Origin: Erwinia billingiae Eb661
GTDB taxonomy: Bacteria > Pseudomonadota > Gammaproteobacteria > Enterobacterales > Enterobacteriaceae
Direction: 5' to 3'
Assembly (NCBI RefSeq): GCF_000196615.1
Contig: NC_014306.1
Coordinates: 3,720,001-3,784,000 of the forward strand
DNA: 64,000 nucleotides
Below are positions 42,767 through 51,801 of the stretch, one piece after another (positions within the stretch are counted from its first letter, which is position 1; each line of letters opens with the position of its first letter). The translations under genes and the position numbers were made by a program. The notes beneath the pieces were generated by a model that worked only from the letters and a program-made list of their open reading frames with translations, ran no database searches and had not been told where the DNA came from.

Positions 42767-42789
42767 CACCTTATGCCGACTCGACGAGC

Positions 42790-43569
42790 TTATGCCGGCT
42801 TATTGTTCGCCTTAAACTGCCGCAGGAAGCTGCCCCACTTGCGTTCATAAAACGGGGTGATATGGGCGGTAAAGAAGTGGCTAATGCCTTTATCGTTTTC
42901 CACCACTTCACAAATATCCACCGGCTCATCTTCCAGCAGCGTATCCGTTGCCACACTGCCCGCCGCCTGAATAATCGCCTCGATATCGCTGTCCGCTTCA
43001 ATCCCAATCAACAGGTTTGGCCGATCCTCTGCCGCTTCTTTGATATGCGCCACATAAGCCCGACGAACCTGCTTATATTTCGCAAACAGCTGGGTCAGGG
43101 AATCAATCATCTGCGCTGGCGGTTCAGCAATCTCAGACAGTAACAGCGAGGTTCCCCCTTCCAGCACCGTTTGCTGGCTAAGCGCATTCGCGCCTTCGCC
43201 CAACAGGCTGGTGATTTCGCGTGGAGAGAACTCTTTGCCTGTCGGCAGCTTAGGGTTAAGAAACAGCGTTTCTCCCACCGTCATTTCAAACAGGGTGCGT
43301 ACCGGCATCACCAGGAACGGCTGCTCTTCGGTGACCGCCTGCTCCATCGCTTCTACCGAGGTAAAGAAGGGAATGATGCTGGTGCCGTCGTCTTTTTCCC
43401 AGTGCTGCAGGTCCACCTGAGATTCAGCGGTGACGGCCTGTTCCTCCGGGCTTTCACCTGGCACCCAGACGCTGGCGTCCATCAGCAGAGCAAAAAATTC
43501 AGGGCGATGAGCAGGCTCAGTCGCGGCCAGTTTTAGCACCTCTTCAAGGCGCTGATTGGTTTCATTCAT
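42790..43569 (-). CDS. sseB: SseB family protein (serine sensitivity enhancer)
   Basis: A 259-aa cytoplasmic protein similar to E. coli SseB (258 aa), with the SseB N- and C-terminal domains (VWVPGESPEEQ, FLNPKLPTGKEFSPREI, LLIGIEAD). Its molecular role is not established; overexpression in E. coli enhances serine sensitivity. It begins 15 bp after pepB and is probably co-transcribed with it. Confidence 0.9.
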   Translation of the reverse strand: MNETNQRLEEVLKLAATEPAHRPEFFALLMDASVWVPGESPEEQAVTAESQVDLQHWEKDDGTSIIPFFTSVEAMEQAVTEEQPFLVMPVRTLFEMTVGETLFLNPKLPTGKEFSPREITSLLGEGANALSQQTVLEGGTSLLLSEIAEPPAQMIDSLTQLFAKYKQVRRAYVAHIKEAAEDRPNLLIGIEADSDIEAIIQAAGSVATDTLLEDEPVDICEVVENDKGISHFFTAHITPFYERKWGSFLRQFKANNKPA

Positions 43570-43584
43570 CGGTTCGATCCAGGC

Positions 43585-44868
43585 TTATTTCAGCAGCATA
43601 TTGGCGACGGTACGCACGCCTAAGCCCGTCGCACCGGCAGACCACTGATCGACAGCACCTTTACGGTAGGTGGCTGAACAGTCGATATGCAGCCAGCCCT
43701 GCTGATAGTTCTTCACAAAATGCGACAGGAAGGCGGCCGCAGAGCTGGCACCGGCGGTGTGTGACGGCGCAGCAATGTTGTTCAGATCGGCAAAGTTGGA
43801 TGGCAGGTGGCCACGATGGAATTCAGCCAGCGGCAAGCGCCAGAACGGCTCGTTCTCATCCGTTGCACTGCCCAGTAACGACTGAGCCAGCCGATCGTCA
43901 AAGCTGAACAGCGCGTGGTAATCATTACCTAATGCGGTTTTCGCCGCGCCGGTTAAGGTGGCGGCATCAATCAGCAGCTCGGGATTTTGCTCGCTGGCAT
44001 CAATCAGGCCATCAGCCAGCACCAGACGCCCTTCGGCATCGGTATTCATCACTTCAACGGTTTTACCGTTACGGTAAGTGATGATATCGCCCAGACGGAA
44101 AGCGTTGCCACTAACCATATTGTCGGCACAGCAAAGATAGAGTTTGACGCGTTTGGTCAGCCCACGGCTGATGGCCAGCGCCAGAGAACCGGTCAGCGTC
44201 GCTGCACCGCCCATATCTGACTTCATTGAGTCCATTGAACCGCTCGGCTTCAGGCTGTAGCCGCCGGTATCAAAGGTGATGCCCTTACCCACCAGGCAGG
44301 CAAACACCGGTGCGTTCTCATCGCCCGTTGGGTTGTAATCCAGCGCCAAAAACGCCGGGCTGCGGGTCGAGCCACGACCGACGGTGTGCAGGCCCATATA
44401 GCCCTGCTTGCGCAGATCTTCGCCTTTGGTGATGCGGTAGCTGACCTTGTCGCTGCCTGCGCCACACAGCAGATCGACGGCACGCTGAGCCAGTTGCTCA
44501 GGGCTAAGGTCTTCTGCAGGCAGGTTGATGGTGTCGCGCACCCAGTTGATGATCTTCATGCGGCTGTCGAATTCGGCACGGTCGCTGTCATTCAGCGTCG
44601 CCCACTCAACGGTGCGCTGCCCTTTCGGCCCACGATAACCCTGCCAGAATGCCCAGCTTTTTTCCAAATCCCAGTCGCCACTCAGGCTGACATGACGGAT
44701 GCCCTGCGCATCAATTTTACGCGCTGCGCGCTGGATAGTTGCCAGCACATCGCCGCCGGTCAGATGAATGGTCATCCCGCTGTCATTGCTGGTCAGGGTC
44801 GCTTTTTCGCCCCAACGTGCATCCGCCGCTGCCGTTGACAGTGTTATTTTCATTGGTGTGGTTGTCAT
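43585..44868 (-). CDS. pepB: Aminopeptidase B (peptidase M17)
   Basis: A 427-aa cytosolic leucyl-aminopeptidase-family enzyme that releases N-terminal residues and cleaves Cys-Gly. Metal and catalytic motifs include [28 protein letters not shown] and the signature [12 protein letters not shown]. In E. coli it is the gene after iscX; here iscS is its upstream neighbour. An AGAAGGAG ribosome site precedes the ATG. The 167-bp gap to iscS holds a hairpin, so pepB may need its own promoter. Confidence 0.96.
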   Translation of the reverse strand: MTTTPMKITLSTAAADARWGEKATLTSNDSGMTIHLTGGDVLATIQRAARKIDAQGIRHVSLSGDWDLEKSWAFWQGYRGPKGQRTVEWATLNDSDRAEFDSRMKIINWVRDTINLPAEDLSPEQLAQRAVDLLCGAGSDKVSYRITKGEDLRKQGYMGLHTVGRGSTRSPAFLALDYNPTGDENAPVFACLVGKGITFDTGGYSLKPSGSMDSMKSDMGGAATLTGSLALAISRGLTKRVKLYLCCADNMVSGNAFRLGDIITYRNGKTVEVMNTDAEGRLVLADGLIDASEQNPELLIDAATLTGAAKTALGNDYHALFSFDDRLAQSLLGSATDENEPFWRLPLAEFHRGHLPSNFADLNNIAAPSHTAGASSAAAFLSHFVKNYQQGWLHIDCSATYRKGAVDQWSAGATGLGVRTVANMLLK

Positions 44869-44977
44869 CGCATGGCTCCTTCTAGAGTTTATTATTTGGT
44901 CCGTCCTTAAAAACGGTCGGTCACTACAATAAACCTTTATTTGCGTTCGTCTAATCAGACTTGCAGAAATGAGAGCA

Positions 44978-45005
44978 AACGGACTGAAAAAGTGTTCAGT
45001 CCGTT
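44978..45005 (-). terminator. Hairpin after iscS
   Basis: AACGGACTGAA pairs exactly with TTCAGTCCGTT (11 bp) 31 bp after the iscS stop. Only TTTG follows on the minus strand, so termination strength is uncertain. It marks the spot where iscU would begin in E. coli. Confidence 0.65.
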
Positions 45006-45035
45006 GGAGAGTCGTAGAGGGAAAGTGCTGCTAAT

Positions 45036-46241
45036 TCAACGAGAAGTCGTTGCTGTCTGACTGTTAGCTTTGAATGCTTTCCACTCCGGGGAAAGCTCGC
45101 GCAGGCGGCCAATCGACTTCTGCACCAGCTGAATCGCATAGTCGATCTCTTCTTCGGTAGTAAAACGGCCCAAAGAGAAACGCAGTGAACTGTGCGCCAG
45201 CTCATCATTCAGCCCCAATGCGCGAAGCACATAGGAAGGCTCAAGGCTGGCAGAGGTACAGGCAGAGCCTGACGACAGCGCGAGATCTTTCAGCGTCATA
45301 ATTAGCGACTCACCGTCGACATAATTAAAGCTGACGTTGAGGATATTCGGCGCACCCGCCGCCAAATCGCCATTCAGATAGACTTCCTCGATGTCACTGA
45401 AGCCCGACCAGAGTTTGTGGCGAAATGCGCTCAGGCGCGCCATTTCACCAGCCATCTCCTGCTTAGCGATGCGGAATGCTTCCCCCATGCCGACAATTTG
45501 ATGCACGGGAAGCGTTCCGGAACGCATACCGCGCTCATGACCGCCGCCGTGGATCTGCGCTTCCAGACGGATACGCGGTTTACGGCGAACATACAGACCG
45601 CCGATGCCTTTAGGGCCGTAAATTTTATGCGCAGAAAATGACATCAGATCGACTGGGATCTGGGTGACATCGACCGGTAATTTACCGACGCTTTGCGTCG
45701 CATCAACATGGAACAGAATACCGCGCGCCTGGCAAAGCTCAGAAATTTTGCCAATGTCCTGCACCACGCCCGTTTCGTTGTTCACGTGCATGATCGACAC
45801 CAGGATGGTGTCATCGCGCATCACCGACTGCAGCAGATCCAGGTCGATCACCCCGTTGCTGGCTGGTGCCAGGTAAGTGACTTCGAACCCTTCACGTTCC
45901 AGCTGAATACAGGTGTCCAGCACCGCTTTATGCTCGGTCTGGCTGGTGATGATGTGCCTGCCCTTCTCCTGATAGAAGTGAGCAATGCCTTTGATCGCCA
46001 GATTATCGGATTCGGTCGCGCCGGAGGTGAAGACGATTTCGCGCGGATCGGCGCCAATTAATTCGGCCACCTGATTACGGGCGATATCCACCGCTTCTTC
46101 GGCTTGCCAGCCAAAACGGTGAGAACGGGATGCGGGATTACCAAAGGTGCCGTCGAGCGTCAGGCACTTGATCATTTTCTCGGCTACGCGAGGATCGGCA
46201 GGGGTGGTTGCAGCGTAATCAAGGTAAATCGGAACCTTCAT
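45036..46241 (-). CDS. iscS: Cysteine desulfurase IscS with altered C-terminus
   Basis: A 401-aa PLP enzyme that takes sulfur from cysteine. It aligns residue for residue with E. coli IscS (404 aa) up to about residue 383, with PLP-Lys in [11 protein letters not shown] and the persulfide Cys328 in SGSACTSAS. The last residues read [17 protein letters not shown], whereas E. coli ends with a conserved tail through GVDLNSIEWAHH, which is needed for IscU binding. iscU, iscA, hscBA, fdx and iscX are absent downstream. IscS likely still supplies sulfur for tRNA thiolation and other acceptors. It lies 130 bp after iscR, with a hairpin between. Confidence 0.93.
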   Translation of the reverse strand: MKVPIYLDYAATTPADPRVAEKMIKCLTLDGTFGNPASRSHRFGWQAEEAVDIARNQVAELIGADPREIVFTSGATESDNLAIKGIAHFYQEKGRHIITSQTEHKAVLDTCIQLEREGFEVTYLAPASNGVIDLDLLQSVMRDDTILVSIMHVNNETGVVQDIGKISELCQARGILFHVDATQSVGKLPVDVTQIPVDLMSFSAHKIYGPKGIGGLYVRRKPRIRLEAQIHGGGHERGMRSGTLPVHQIVGMGEAFRIAKQEMAGEMARLSAFRHKLWSGFSDIEEVYLNGDLAAGAPNILNVSFNYVDGESLIMTLKDLALSSGSACTSASLEPSYVLRALGLNDELAHSSLRFSLGRFTTEEEIDYAIQLVQKSIGRLRELSPEWKAFKANSQTATTSR

Positions 46242-46314
46242 TGCTTTTGAACTCCATACATCATGCTAAATGTAAGTCATTCAATGCGACCCGATAAGGT
46301 TATCACCCTGCCGC

Positions 46315-46339
46315 CACCGGCTGAAACTATCAGCCGGTG
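46315..46339 (-). promoter_or_regulatory. Stem-loop in the iscR-iscS intergenic region
   Basis: Perfect 10-bp arms CACCGGCTGA and TCAGCCGGTG flank a 5-base loop. In E. coli a stem-loop here protects iscR mRNA when the sRNA RyhB triggers decay of the downstream isc message. The same role is inferred here; RyhB itself is not in the window. Confidence 0.6.
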
Positions 46340-46371
46340 AACGACAGGAGACAGGTTCGCGTTAGCGACAA

Positions 46372-46869
46372 TCAGGCACGCAGATTGACGTTAATGGTTT
46401 CATGCACGCGGCCATTGGACACGCGCGCTTTTTCAGTATTGTTCTGACGGTCAGCCACTTCCAGGATTTCCTGGTTGTTAACCAGCTCAGCCAGTGAAAT
46501 GTTGTTCAGGAAGTCGCTGATACGCTCGCTCAGGTCACGCCACAGCACGTGAGTCAGGCAGCGTTCGCCACCCTGGCAGCCTTCTTTACCCTGACACTTA
46601 GTCGCATCAACGGATTCGTCAACCGCCGTAATCACGGCACCGACCGCGATCGCGTCAGAGCTTTTACCCAACAGGTAACCACCGCCTGGACCACGTACGC
46701 TAGCCACCAGGCCATTTTTGCGCAGGCGTGAGAACAGCTGCTCCAGATAAGACAGGGAGATGCCCTGACGTTCTGAAATATCAGCTAACGGCACAGGCCC
46801 CTGATGGGAGTGAAGTGCAACGTCGAGCATAGCAGTAACGGCATAACGGCCTTTGGATGTCAGTCTCAT
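46372..46869 (-). CDS. iscR: Fe-S cluster-binding transcription regulator IscR
   Basis: A 165-aa Rrf2-family regulator. The winged helix (residues about 1-70) is near identical to E. coli, and the [2Fe-2S] ligands Cys92, Cys98, Cys104 and His107 are all kept ([16 protein letters not shown]). IscR represses its own operon in the holo form and activates suf in the apo form. Despite the missing downstream assembly genes, nothing suggests loss of cluster sensing. Three tandem IscR-type sites precede it. Confidence 0.96.
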   Translation of the reverse strand: MRLTSKGRYAVTAMLDVALHSHQGPVPLADISERQGISLSYLEQLFSRLRKNGLVASVRGPGGGYLLGKSSDAIAVGAVITAVDESVDATKCQGKEGCQGGERCLTHVLWRDLSERISDFLNNISLAELVNNQEILEVADRQNNTEKARVSNGRVHETINVNLRA

Positions 46870-46931
46870 GGCGTAAACGACCTCAGTAATTACCCTGGTT
46901 GGGTGTTAACAAAATATGCCTGAAGTCTGCC

Positions 46932-47006
46932 ATTCCCGACTAAATTGGTCAAGTATTTAACCTAGTAAAACACTCAACTATTTAACCAACCGTTTTAGTC
47001 AACTAT
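46932..47006 (-). promoter_or_regulatory. iscR promoter with three abutting IscR type 1 sites
   Basis: Three 25-bp sites lie end to end: 46932-46956, 46957-46981 and 46982-47006, each starting ATA[C/G]TTGA on the minus strand. The promoter-proximal one matches the type 1 consensus at 23 of 25 positions and overlaps the -35 TTGACC; an extended -10 (TGGCAGACT) follows 17 bp later. The other two match mainly in one half. Autoregulation by holo-IscR is well established in E. coli. Confidence 0.75.
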
Positions 47007-47029
47007 TACCCCCGCAAACCGGGGGGTAA
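47006..47029 (-). terminator. GC-rich hairpin after trmJ
   Basis: TTACCCCC and GGGGGTAA pair around the loop, 7 bp after the trmJ stop on the minus strand. It separates trmJ from the iscR promoter. Confidence 0.65.
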
Positions 47030-47035
47030 AATAGT

Positions 47036-47764
47036 CTACTTTTCGCCCTTTGGCTTTTGCAGCGAAGAGAGCATGCCGCGCAGAATATTCAGTTCATCGC
47101 GCTCCGGGCGGGCTCGAGTGAACAGGCGACGCATTTTACTCATTACCTGGCCAGGGCTGCCTTCACGGATAAAGCCGCTGTGGGTCATCATCTGTTCCAT
47201 ATGCTGATAGAAGCGCTCAAGGTCATCGACCAGCGGATATGGCGACTCTTCGTACTCTGGCTGCACGGTTTCCTGCGACTGTAAAAACGCCATACGCACT
47301 TCATAAGCGATGATCTGCACCGCCATCGCCAGGTTCAGCGAGCTGTATTCCGGGTTAGCGGCGATTGCCACGTGGTAGTGACATTTCTGCAGCTCTTCAT
47401 TAGTCAGACCCACGCGCTCGCGGCCAAAGACCAGCGCGACCGGCGCCTGCTGACCTTCCTGCACGCTTTTGATCCCGCATTCGCGCGGATCCAGCATCGG
47501 CCACGGCAGCGAACGGGAGCGGGCACTGGTGCCAACAACCAGACTACAGCCGGCCAGGGCTTCATCGAGGGTGTCAACAATGTGGGCTTCGCCGATCACA
47601 TCGCTGGCACCCGCCGCCAGGGCGATAGCCTGGGAGTCAGGCTTGACGAGAGGGTTAACCAGATAAAGGTTGGTCAGTCCCATGGTTTTCATCGCGCGGG
47701 CGACGGATCCCATGTTGCCGGTGTGAGAGGTTTCAACTAGCACGATTCGGATGTTTTGCAGCAT
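47036..47764 (-). CDS. trmJ: tRNA (cytidine/uridine-2'-O-)-methyltransferase TrmJ
   Basis: A SPOUT methyltransferase that 2'-O-methylates position 32 of tRNAs. The 242-aa protein has the family motifs [37 protein letters not shown] and [13 protein letters not shown]. It lies upstream of iscR, as in E. coli, and is divergent from suhB. Confidence 0.95.
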   Translation of the reverse strand: MLQNIRIVLVETSHTGNMGSVARAMKTMGLTNLYLVNPLVKPDSQAIALAAGASDVIGEAHIVDTLDEALAGCSLVVGTSARSRSLPWPMLDPRECGIKSVQEGQQAPVALVFGRERVGLTNEELQKCHYHVAIAANPEYSSLNLAMAVQIIAYEVRMAFLQSQETVQPEYEESPYPLVDDLERFYQHMEQMMTHSGFIREGSPGQVMSKMRRLFTRARPERDELNILRGMLSSLQKPKGEK

Positions 47765-47882
47765 AGGAGTTCAGGTCAGTGAGATAATTTGAGGATGCTA
47801 TCATATTTTCAGGACATTTTACGATCTCCCTGCTATAATCCGCGCCGTTTTCCCGTTCTTTAACATCCAGTGAGAGATAACG

Positions 47883-48686
47883 ATGCATCCAATGCTCAAC
47901 ATTGCCGTGCGCGCTGCGCGCAAGGCCGGAAATTTAATCGTCAAGAATTACGAAACCCCGGACGCTGTCGAAGCGAGCCAGAAAGGCACCAACGACTTCG
48001 TTACCAATGTTGATCGCGACGCTGAGCGCCTGATTATTGAGGTGATTCGCAAGTCCTATCCGAAGCACACCATTATTACCGAAGAGAGTGGTGAATTAGC
48101 CGGTGAAGACGAGGATGTACAATGGGTTATCGATCCACTGGATGGCACCACTAACTACATCAAACGCCTTCCTCATTTCTCTGTTTCTATCGCCGTGCGC
48201 ATTAAAGGCCGCACTGAAGTCGCCGTCGTTTACGATCCAATGCGCAATGAGCTGTTCAGCGCCGTTCGTGGACAGGGCGCGCAGTTAAACGGTTACCGCC
48301 TGCGCGGCAGCACCGCTCGCGACTTGGATGGCACCATCCTGGCAACCGGCTTCCCGTTCAAGCTGAAGCAACACGCCACGCCTTACATCAACATCGTAGG
48401 CAAGCTGTTCACCCAGTGTGCTGATTTCCGTCGTAGCGGTTCTGCTGCCCTGGATCTGGCCTACGTGGCGGCTGGCCGTGTTGACGGTTACTTTGAAATT
48501 GGCCTGAAGCCATGGGATTTCGCGGCCGGTGAACTGCTGGTGCGTGAAGCAGGCGGCCTGGTGACTGACTTTGTTGGTGCACACGGTTACCTGACTTCCG
48601 GCAACATTGTTGCGGGCAACCCACGCGTCGTTAAAGCGATGCTGGCTAACATGCGTGAAGAACTGAGCGAAGCGCTGAAGCGCTAG
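47883..48686 (+). CDS. suhB: Inositol-1-monophosphatase / transcription factor SuhB
   Basis: A 267-aa protein of the FIG superfamily with metal motifs EESGE, DPLDGTTNY and WDFAAGELLVREAGG. The enzyme hydrolyses inositol monophosphate, but in E. coli its main role is in the rRNA antitermination complex with NusA/NusB. It is followed by a strong bidirectional terminator. Confidence 0.96.
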   Translation: MHPMLNIAVRAARKAGNLIVKNYETPDAVEASQKGTNDFVTNVDRDAERLIIEVIRKSYPKHTIITEESGELAGEDEDVQWVIDPLDGTTNYIKRLPHFSVSIAVRIKGRTEVAVVYDPMRNELFSAVRGQGAQLNGYRLRGSTARDLDGTILATGFPFKLKQHATPYINIVGKLFTQCADFRRSGSAALDLAYVAAGRVDGYFEIGLKPWDFAAGELLVREAGGLVTDFVGAHGYLTSGNIVAGNPRVVKAMLANMREELSEALKR

Positions 48687-48712
48687 GTTCCCCTTCGGGA
48701 TCGTTCAGTGAC

Positions 48713-48742
48713 AAAAAGGCGGAGCTCAGCTCCGCCTTTTTT
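48713..48742. terminator. Bidirectional terminator between suhB and the NicO transporter gene
   Basis: AAAGGCGGAGC/GCTCCGCCTTT with T-runs on both strands (TTTTTT on plus, TTTTTGT on minus). Confidence 0.93.
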
Positions 48743-48751
48743 GCTTTCAGA

Positions 48752-49756
48752 TTAGCCTAAAAACATCGGTCTTATGCCGCCGGACATCGCCGGCGTGGCG
48801 CTCAGCCACAGCATGATGCCGACCGCGACCAGCAGCACGCCTCCCACCAACGACAATCCTGACCAGCCGACCTTCTGCCAGCCCGCCGGAGAGGCGCCAC
48901 GGCTGAGTTTTAGCGCCAGCGCTCTGGAAACCTGCACCAGCAAGGCCATCGCCGAAACGGTCAATGCCGTGCCCACCGCCATCGCCAATGCCGACAGCAC
49001 GCCCCAGCCATAAACACCGATCACTTTTGAAAACAGCAGCATCATGATCGCCCCGGAACAAGGGCGCAGTCCCATCGAAAGCACCACGATCGCTTTGGTT
49101 TTGCCATTGACCGCTTTATCCAGCATCTGGGCGTCCGGCACATGCTGATGCCCGCAACCGCAGCTATCGCTGTGTTGATGCCCCACCGGCACGATCCGTT
49201 GAATCTTCATCGCTGGCAAGGGCCGTAAGGCTTGCCAGATTTTGCGCAGCGCGCGCCAGCACAGCCAGAGGCCCAGTCCGGCGACCATCAGATAACTTCC
49301 CTTCTCCAGCCAGTAACTGCTGAGATGCAGCTGGCGGGATGAGAGGCCGAGCACCACCAGCATCACGGTGACCAGCAGGATGGCCACCCCGCCCTGAACC
49401 ACCGCCGCGGCCAGCGTCAGTTGCAAACTGGTTTTGACTTTCGTTGGATGCGTGGCAAGAAACGTCGCGATCACCACCTTGCCATGCCCCGGCCCCAGCG
49501 CATGCAGCACGCCATACATCAGGCTGAATCCCATCAGCGCCAACCCCGCCTGATGCGGATGGCTGGCCACCTGCTGCAGCAACGCGGTCATCTGTTGATG
49601 AAGCGTTTTCTGCCACAGAATACTTTGCAACAGGATCTGCGGCCAGTGTTGCCAGACAGTGAAACCTGCGGCAATAAACAGCAGCAGCACAACATAGAGC
49701 GGCCACGCTTGCAGCCAGCCACGTTGCGGCCGGGGAGTTATGGCATTTACTGACAT
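48752..49756 (-). CDS. zevB: NicO-family metal transporter (ZevB-like)
   Basis: A 334-aa inner-membrane protein of the nickel/cobalt (NicO/RcnA) family. Membrane motifs are LHALGPGHGK (84-93) and GLRPCSGAIMML. A loop at 193-205 is rich in His and Cys (HQH, CGCGHQH) and suits metal binding. It overlaps the upstream DUF1007 gene by 10 bp. In Haemophilus influenzae this pairing is ZevAB, which supports zinc uptake; other pairs are annotated as Ni/Co systems. The Zur-like box upstream favours zinc. Confidence 0.78.
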   Translation of the reverse strand: MSVNAITPRPQRGWLQAWPLYVVLLLFIAAGFTVWQHWPQILLQSILWQKTLHQQMTALLQQVASHPHQAGLALMGFSLMYGVLHALGPGHGKVVIATFLATHPTKVKTSLQLTLAAAVVQGGVAILLVTVMLVVLGLSSRQLHLSSYWLEKGSYLMVAGLGLWLCWRALRKIWQALRPLPAMKIQRIVPVGHQHSDSCGCGHQHVPDAQMLDKAVNGKTKAIVVLSMGLRPCSGAIMMLLFSKVIGVYGWGVLSALAMAVGTALTVSAMALLVQVSRALALKLSRGASPAGWQKVGWSGLSLVGGVLLVAVGIMLWLSATPAMSGGIRPMFLG

Positions 49757-50394
49757 GTCAGGGTCACCGTCTGCGCAAACTGTTGCCCCAAATCCATATC
49801 CTCTGGCGGCGCGTCGGCTTTATCCAGCGACAGCGCATAGGCCTGCATCGACGCATCCGGTTTCGGCGTTTTCAGGGTGAAGGTACAGCGCTGCGCCAGC
49901 TCAGGGGGAATGTGCAGGGACTTTTCGGAATCGTAATACATATCAACGAAGTAACTCGGGTCAAAGGTGGTAAAGACATACGTCTGGCTGGCCAGCGGCT
50001 GCGGTTCGCCCAGCGGTAAAACATAGTCCAGCACCGCCTTGTTTCCCTGCCTGGAGAGATGGTATTCCGGCGGTAAGTTATCGAACTTCACCGGTTTGCC
50101 CTGATGCCAGAACTCACTGAAATAATGCTGTCCGAGCACGTTGGCCATCACCTCTGCCGCCAGCTTTTTCCAGACTACTGAATCGGGTTTGGCCTTACCG
50201 GCGTCGTACAGCAGATCGGCCGAGGTAATCTCATCCATCACCCAATGCATTTTCAGGCCAGTGATCTTATCGTCCTGATGCACTAGCGTTGCCTGCATAT
50301 CAATAAAGCTGTGCGGATGGGCCCACGCGTGCGGTGCCAGACACAGGCATAATGCCCCGATTAGCCGCCCAACAATAATGTTATAATGTAACAA
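49747..50394 (-). CDS. zevA: Periplasmic DUF1007 protein (ZevA-like)
   Basis: A protein of about 215 aa with a signal peptide (GRLIGALCLCLAPHAWA) and mature start HPHSFID, typical of DUF1007. It overlaps zevB by 10 bp. No ATG or GTG serves the signal peptide, so a rare TTG start is needed. I chose TTG 50394, with AGAGGG about 8 bp upstream; TTG 50400 and TTG 50421 are also in frame. By analogy with H. influenzae ZevA it acts in the periplasm with ZevB in metal uptake. Confidence 0.75.
   Translation of the reverse strand: MLHYNIIVGRLIGALCLCLAPHAWAHPHSFIDMQATLVHQDDKITGLKMHWVMDEITSADLLYDAGKAKPDSVVWKKLAAEVMANVLGQHYFSEFWHQGKPVKFDNLPPEYHLSRQGNKAVLDYVLPLGEPQPLASQTYVFTTFDPSYFVDMYYDSEKSLHIPPELAQRCTFTLKTPKPDASMQAYALSLDKADAPPEDMDLGQQFAQTVTLTCQ
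50377..50393. promoter_or_regulatory. Zur-like box overlapping the start of zevA
   Basis: On the minus strand TGTTACATTATAACATT differs from the Zur core TGTTATAWTATAACATT at one position. It overlaps the proposed TTG start codon. Zinc repression by Zur is inferred. Confidence 0.6.
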
Positions 50395-50532
50395 ATTCAA
50401 TTCCCTCTGCTGTTCAGGCAAAAATTCTGTGACCTGCCTAGAAAGCTATAAATAAAACTGGCCGCACCACGCTGCCACCGGCAGCAATCACGCTATGCTT
50501 AGCGATGTTACTTTTCACTGGGATTGCCGACG

Positions 50533-51801
50533 ATGAGTTTACCCTCACCCGAGCCTTCAGCTTTCTCCAGTCCGCAGCGTCATTGTCATCTGCTTTTATT
50601 GCTTTATCTCCCTGAACTTCCCGTGACTCTTGAGGTGATGAGTCAGATTAACGGGGTGGATCGGTCGGTTACCCGGCAAGATATAGCGGAGGTCGAAGCA
50701 GAAATCCAGCGCTATCACCGCCTCGCCCTGCATCAGGATGCCGCGGGGAAGTGGCAGATAAGCGGTGCGGAACTGGACCAGCGGTTGTGCCTGTTTCACT
50801 GGTTACGTCGGGCATTGCGGCTGACACCGGATTTTGTGCAGCAACATTTTGCCCCGCACGTTAAGCAGCAGCTCAAACAGAAGCAGATTGAGAAGGCGCT
50901 TTATGATGAGCGAAACCTTCTGGCGCTGGTGCAACATTGCGGCCAGAAGCTCGCACGCCAGTTCACCGAGCGGGATCGCCAATTCTTGCAACTGCTAATG
51001 CAGCATTCACTGTGCCGGCAATCACGCACGGAATTCAATGACGCGCAGCAAAGCTGGCTGGCGGCAAAAATCGAACATCAGGTGGCGGAGGAAGTGGTTC
51101 GTCACTGGCAAAAACGCTGTAAAACGGCCCCCGATGGCAGTGAAACCTGGCTGTTTGCCCTGCTGTTCAGTCAGATGCACGCACCCAGCGCTGATGATGC
51201 CCACCATGATTATGAACATCAACTGCTGGACGCGGTGCGCCAGTTAATCGATCGCTTTCAGCAGCTTTCGGGCATGCGCTTCAGTGATGATAAGGGGCTG
51301 GCCGACCAGCTTTATACCCATCTGGCCCAGGCGCTGGAACGCTCGCTGTTTGGTGTCGGCATTGATAACAGCCTGACTGAGGAAGTGACCCGCCTGTATC
51401 CAAAGCTGTTGCGAACCACCCAGGCCGCGGTAGCGGAATTCGAGCAGCAGTATCAGCTGACCTTCTCGCAGGAAGAGATGGGGCTGATTGCGATAATTTT
51501 TGGCGCCTGGCTGATGCAGGAAAGTGCGCTGCAGGAGAAGCAGGTTTTGCTGCTTACCGGCAAGGATGAGGCGCTGGAGCGGGAAGTTGAGCAACAGGTG
51601 CGCGAGCTGACGCTGCTGCCACTGAATATCAAATACCTGGATGTGGCCGAGTATCAACGCAGCAGTGCGCCTAAGGGCATTGCGCTGGTGATTACTCCGT
51701 ACGCCACACCGCTTCCTCTCTACTCGCCGCCGTTAATTCATGCCGAGCTGCCGCTGCAACCTCATCAGCAGCAGCGCATCCGGCAGCTGCTGGAGTCGTG
51801 A
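50533..51801 (+). CDS. csiE: Stationary-phase protein CsiE
   Basis: A 422-aa protein matching E. coli CsiE (426 aa), with N-terminal helix-turn-helix-like regions and PRD-like helical domains (KGLADQLYTHLAQALERSLFGVGIDN; LIAIIFGAWLMQE). In E. coli it is induced in carbon starvation by CRP and RpoS; its targets are unknown. ATG 50533 is chosen with GGGA 9 bp upstream; the TTG at 50524 would add only MPT. Its stop directly abuts the stop of the convergent hcaT. Confidence 0.9.
   Translation: MSLPSPEPSAFSSPQRHCHLLLLLYLPELPVTLEVMSQINGVDRSVTRQDIAEVEAEIQRYHRLALHQDAAGKWQISGAELDQRLCLFHWLRRALRLTPDFVQQHFAPHVKQQLKQKQIEKALYDERNLLALVQHCGQKLARQFTERDRQFLQLLMQHSLCRQSRTEFNDAQQSWLAAKIEHQVAEEVVRHWQKRCKTAPDGSETWLFALLFSQMHAPSADDAHHDYEHQLLDAVRQLIDRFQQLSGMRFSDDKGLADQLYTHLAQALERSLFGVGIDNSLTEEVTRLYPKLLRTTQAAVAEFEQQYQLTFSQEEMGLIAIIFGAWLMQESALQEKQVLLLTGKDEALEREVEQQVRELTLLPLNIKYLDVAEYQRSSAPKGIALVITPYATPLPLYSPPLIHAELPLQPHQQQRIRQLLES

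Noticed and set aside
44869..45035. Possible remnants of iscU or iscX between iscS and pepB
   Set aside because: I read all frames for IscU or IscX motifs and found none; only a hairpin and the pepB ribosome site are evident.
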